From Clostridiales bacterium (GTDB lineage Bacteria; Bacillota; Clostridia; Oscillospirales; Oscillospiraceae): a DNA stretch of 6,418 bases. The stretch is taken from contig JAJQAS010000145.1 of assembly GCA_021203685.1 (NCBI GenBank), positions 1 through 6,418 of the forward strand. Reading direction: 5' to 3'. Positions within the stretch are counted from its first letter, which is position 1. Each line of letters begins with the position of its first letter. The notes beneath the pieces were generated by a model that had not been told where the DNA came from, did no database searches, and worked only from the letters and a program-made list of their open reading frames with translations. Position numbers and translations under genes: made by a program. Positions 4,491 through 6,418 of the stretch are shown here, one piece after another.

Positions 4491-6182
4491 TTAAGCTCCC
4501 TGTACTCGCTCCATTTTGACCCGGCACTTCTTCTTATAAAACGCGATGCCGTAGTGGATAATCTCCGGCGGTACATCAATTCCAAAGAACTCATCATAGC
4601 ACTTCGCAGTAATTTGCTCCAGCGCTTCCTGGGCCTTCTGTTCCAGTTGCCGCTCGTCCGCAGTGTATTTCACTTCGATAATAACTGCAAAGTTCTTCTT
4701 CCGCCTCTTCACCGGTTCTACGATGATGTCTGCTCGGCCATTTCCGGCCTCGCGGTTGGAGAGTACCCGCCAGCCGTGGTTGCTGTTTAACATCCCCAAC
4801 AGTATCCCGTGGTAGAAGTTCTCTCGTTTTTCCAGCGTTCCGCCATCCAGGAAGCTGATAGAATCAGCCATACAGTCGTTGAGATACTCCTGTATTTCAA
4901 CAGGGTCACCATTTTCAACGGCGTCCAGCAAACTGCTCAGTCCCTCAGTGTCCGCAGAAATTTTGTCGGCGAACCATTCGTCGATTTTATCAATGAAAAT
5001 GGTACGAATCTCCTGATTGGGAATCGTCAATTCATATTCACCGTTTTCATTCATTCCACGCTGGGTCAGATATCCAGTGGTGAACAAAATGCTCCACAAA
5101 TGCTCTGGTTTCCGGTCAATTTCGGGATAGGTCAAATCCAGCTTTAGCTTTTTGGATACGCTTTCTCCCACAATCAGGTTTTCAATTTGTTCCCTGGTTT
5201 TCAAATCAGCCTTCTCCGCAAAGCGGACGATCATATCGTTGCTACTGGTGTTGGCCCAGAAGTTCTGTGGTCTAATAACCGGCTCATGTTGCAGATAATT
5301 GCACCAGTTTATAACATCCCATGGGCAGTAAACATTCGTTTGCCCAAAGCGGTAGCCATCATACCATTCCTTTGTGATCTCATAATGTTCACCTAAGTCG
5401 TAATAGCTGAGAATTTCTCGAACCTCAGTATCAGTAAATCCAAACCATTCATCATACTGAGCATCCACAATCGTGTTGACACTCAAGTTATTCAGCCCGG
5501 TAAAAATACTCTCCTTGGAAATACGCAAGCACCCCGTCAACGCCGCAAGCTGCAAGGCATCGTTGGTTTTCAGGGCAGCGTTAAGCATCTGCCGAATCAG
5601 CAGGATCATCTGGTCATAGTAGCCCCGTTGGTAGGCTTTGTCCAGAGGAACATCGTATTCGTCAATCAGGATGACGACTTTTTTGCCGTAATGATTGTAG
5701 AGCAATCGAGATAGAAGATTCAAACTCTCCTCCAGATTTCCCTCTTCCGCACAAATCGCATCGTATTTTTGCTGGTCAAATTTGTTCAACTGGTCAGCAG
5801 ACAACACGTCATAAAACCGAATCGCCTCAGTGCTGATAATGCTCCACAGCCTCCGCCGTGCATCCGCAAAGTCCCATCCCTCCACACCTTTCAGACTAAT
5901 GGAGATGACCGGATACTGCCCCATATGCTGTTCGCAAAGCGCAGTTTCTTTGGAGATGTCTAGCCCGTCGAAAAGGCTCTTGTCTGTTCCGACCTCGAAG
6001 AAATACCGAAGCATACTCATGTTGAGACTCTTACCGAAGCGCCGGGGACGGGTAAAAAGCGTCACCAATGCGCCTTGATTCAACAGGTCTCGAATCAAAT
6101 TTGTTTTATCCACATAATAATAGCTACGGGTGCGCATATCCGTAAAGTTTTCAATGCCCAGAGGCAATTTCAGTTTGTTCAT
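4491..6182 (-). CDS. AAA-ATPase-like protein with C-terminal PD-(D/E)XK nuclease domain (DUF1703 type)
   Basis: This complete 563-residue protein belongs to the family annotated as AAA-ATPase-like / DUF1703. The N-terminal ATPase region (about 5-230) carries the family's Walker A variant FTRPRRFGKSL (43-53, Lys51 and Ser52) and Walker B VVILIDEYD (169-177, Asp174 and Glu175). A helical middle part includes WYDGYRFG (273-280). The C-terminal domain (about 455-550) has the nuclease-like core GRADIIV with Asp485 and IIEVKY with Glu503 and Lys505; both the ATPase and nuclease motifs look intact. The family is common and often multicopy in gut Clostridia and Bacteroidetes, and its role is unsettled. 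The start follows GGAGGTG at 7 nt. It is monocistronic, convergent with the integrase and 152 bp beyond the tRNA fragment, so it belongs to host DNA or another element. Confidence 0.93.
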   Translation of the reverse strand: MNKLKLPLGIENFTDMRTRSYYYVDKTNLIRDLLNQGALVTLFTRPRRFGKSLNMSMLRYFFEVGTDKSLFDGLDISKETALCEQHMGQYPVISISLKGVEGWDFADARRRLWSIISTEAIRFYDVLSADQLNKFDQQKYDAICAEEGNLEESLNLLSRLLYNHYGKKVVILIDEYDVPLDKAYQRGYYDQMILLIRQMLNAALKTNDALQLAALTGCLRISKESIFTGLNNLSVNTIVDAQYDEWFGFTDTEVREILSYYDLGEHYEITKEWYDGYRFGQTNVYCPWDVINWCNYLQHEPVIRPQNFWANTSSNDMIVRFAEKADLKTREQIENLIVGESVSKKLKLDLTYPEIDRKPEHLWSILFTTGYLTQRGMNENGEYELTIPNQEIRTIFIDKIDEWFADKISADTEGLSSLLDAVENGDPVEIQEYLNDCMADSISFLDGGTLEKRENFYHGILLGMLNSNHGWRVLSNREAGNGRADIIVEPVKRRKKNFAVIIEVKYTADERQLEQKAQEALEQITAKCYDEFFGIDVPPEIIHYGIAFYKKKCRVKMERVQGA

Positions 6183-6220
6183 CTCTGTTCACCTCCAAAA
6201 TGGGATGGCATAGTAATGAT

Positions 6221-6249
6221 AGTTTAGCACAGATATAGTGGATTATCAA
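6221..6249 (-). promoter_or_regulatory. Promoter of the AAA-ATPase/nuclease gene
   Basis: On the minus strand TTGATA (6244-6249) and TAAACT (6221-6226) are 17 bp apart, leaving a leader of roughly 32 nt to the ATG at 6182. It is a plausible SigA promoter in AT-rich intergenic DNA, and no other candidate is as good. Confidence 0.6.
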
Positions 6250-6314
6250 GCCGAGTTTTTATATAGCACGCTCAGAATAAAACATCGATTTGTCGAATAT
6301 TGCAAATAAACAAC

Positions 6315-6342
6315 TTGTATCTTTTAGCAAAGATGTTATAAT
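6315..6342 (+). promoter_or_regulatory. Divergent rightward promoter reading out of the window
   Basis: TTGTAT (6315-6320), 16 bp, then TATAAT (6337-6342) with an extended -10 TG at 6334-6335. Transcription would start near 6349 and run off the right edge. No start codon with a ribosome binding site follows before 6418, so the gene or RNA it drives is outside the window. Confidence 0.55.
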
Positions 6343-6418
6343 GAATTTGCGAGTTTGCATTAAGGAACTTCTGATTAATAGAGGATTTCACTAATAAACT
6401 TAACAATTTACTGCAACT

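Overview
The window looks like one end of a temperate phage or related integrative element from a Gram-positive gut-type clostridium (Oscillospiraceae or Lachnospiraceae are my best guess), followed by DNA on the far side of its attachment site. The host guess rests on near-perfect AGGAGG ribosome binding sites before every gene, a DUF739 Cro-like regulator, a clostridial-type large serine recombinase with a zinc ribbon, and a DUF1703-type AAA-ATPase/nuclease. No sequence search was possible, so the taxonomy is inference.

Layout. Positions 1-852 (minus strand) hold the start of an early or lytic operon: a Cro-like protein, a 51-residue protein, a 115-residue cysteine-rich protein and a small membrane protein cut by the window edge. 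The last three are joined by short overlaps. Positions 853-1009 are a genetic-switch region with two divergent sigma-70-type promoters and several GTTCAA/TTGAAC operator half-sites. A further copy of the operator palindrome lies inside the 3' end of the Cro-like gene. Positions 1010-2703 (plus strand) form a three-gene operon driven by the switch: a CI-like repressor, a membrane protein joining an N-terminal HTH to a C-terminal HIRAN-like domain, and a short YbjQ/UPF0145-family protein. Positions 2738-2817 hold two opposed intrinsic terminators. Positions 2856-4316 encode the large serine integrase.

The integrase reading frame ends inside a 45-bp sequence that is, on the minus strand, the exact 3' half of an initiator tRNA (anticodon loop to CCA). 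Its last residues and stop codon therefore come from tRNA-derived attachment-site sequence. The tRNA match stops at the anticodon loop and the adjoining DNA is not the tRNA 5' half. The junction is therefore not a restored tRNA; it resembles attP, a secondary-site insertion, or a joint with another element. Beyond it lie about 150 bp of non-coding DNA, a convergent AAA-ATPase/PD-(D/E)XK gene (4491-6182, minus), and an AT-rich divergent promoter region to the window end.

How it fits together. The repressor probably binds the GTTCAA-type operators to silence the leftward operon and regulate itself. In the same transcript it would keep the HIRAN-like membrane protein and the YbjQ-like protein on during lysogeny. 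That makes these two the best candidates for lysogenic cargo, such as host modulation or exclusion of other phages; this function is inference. The integrase is insulated from the repressor operon and seems to have its own promoter.
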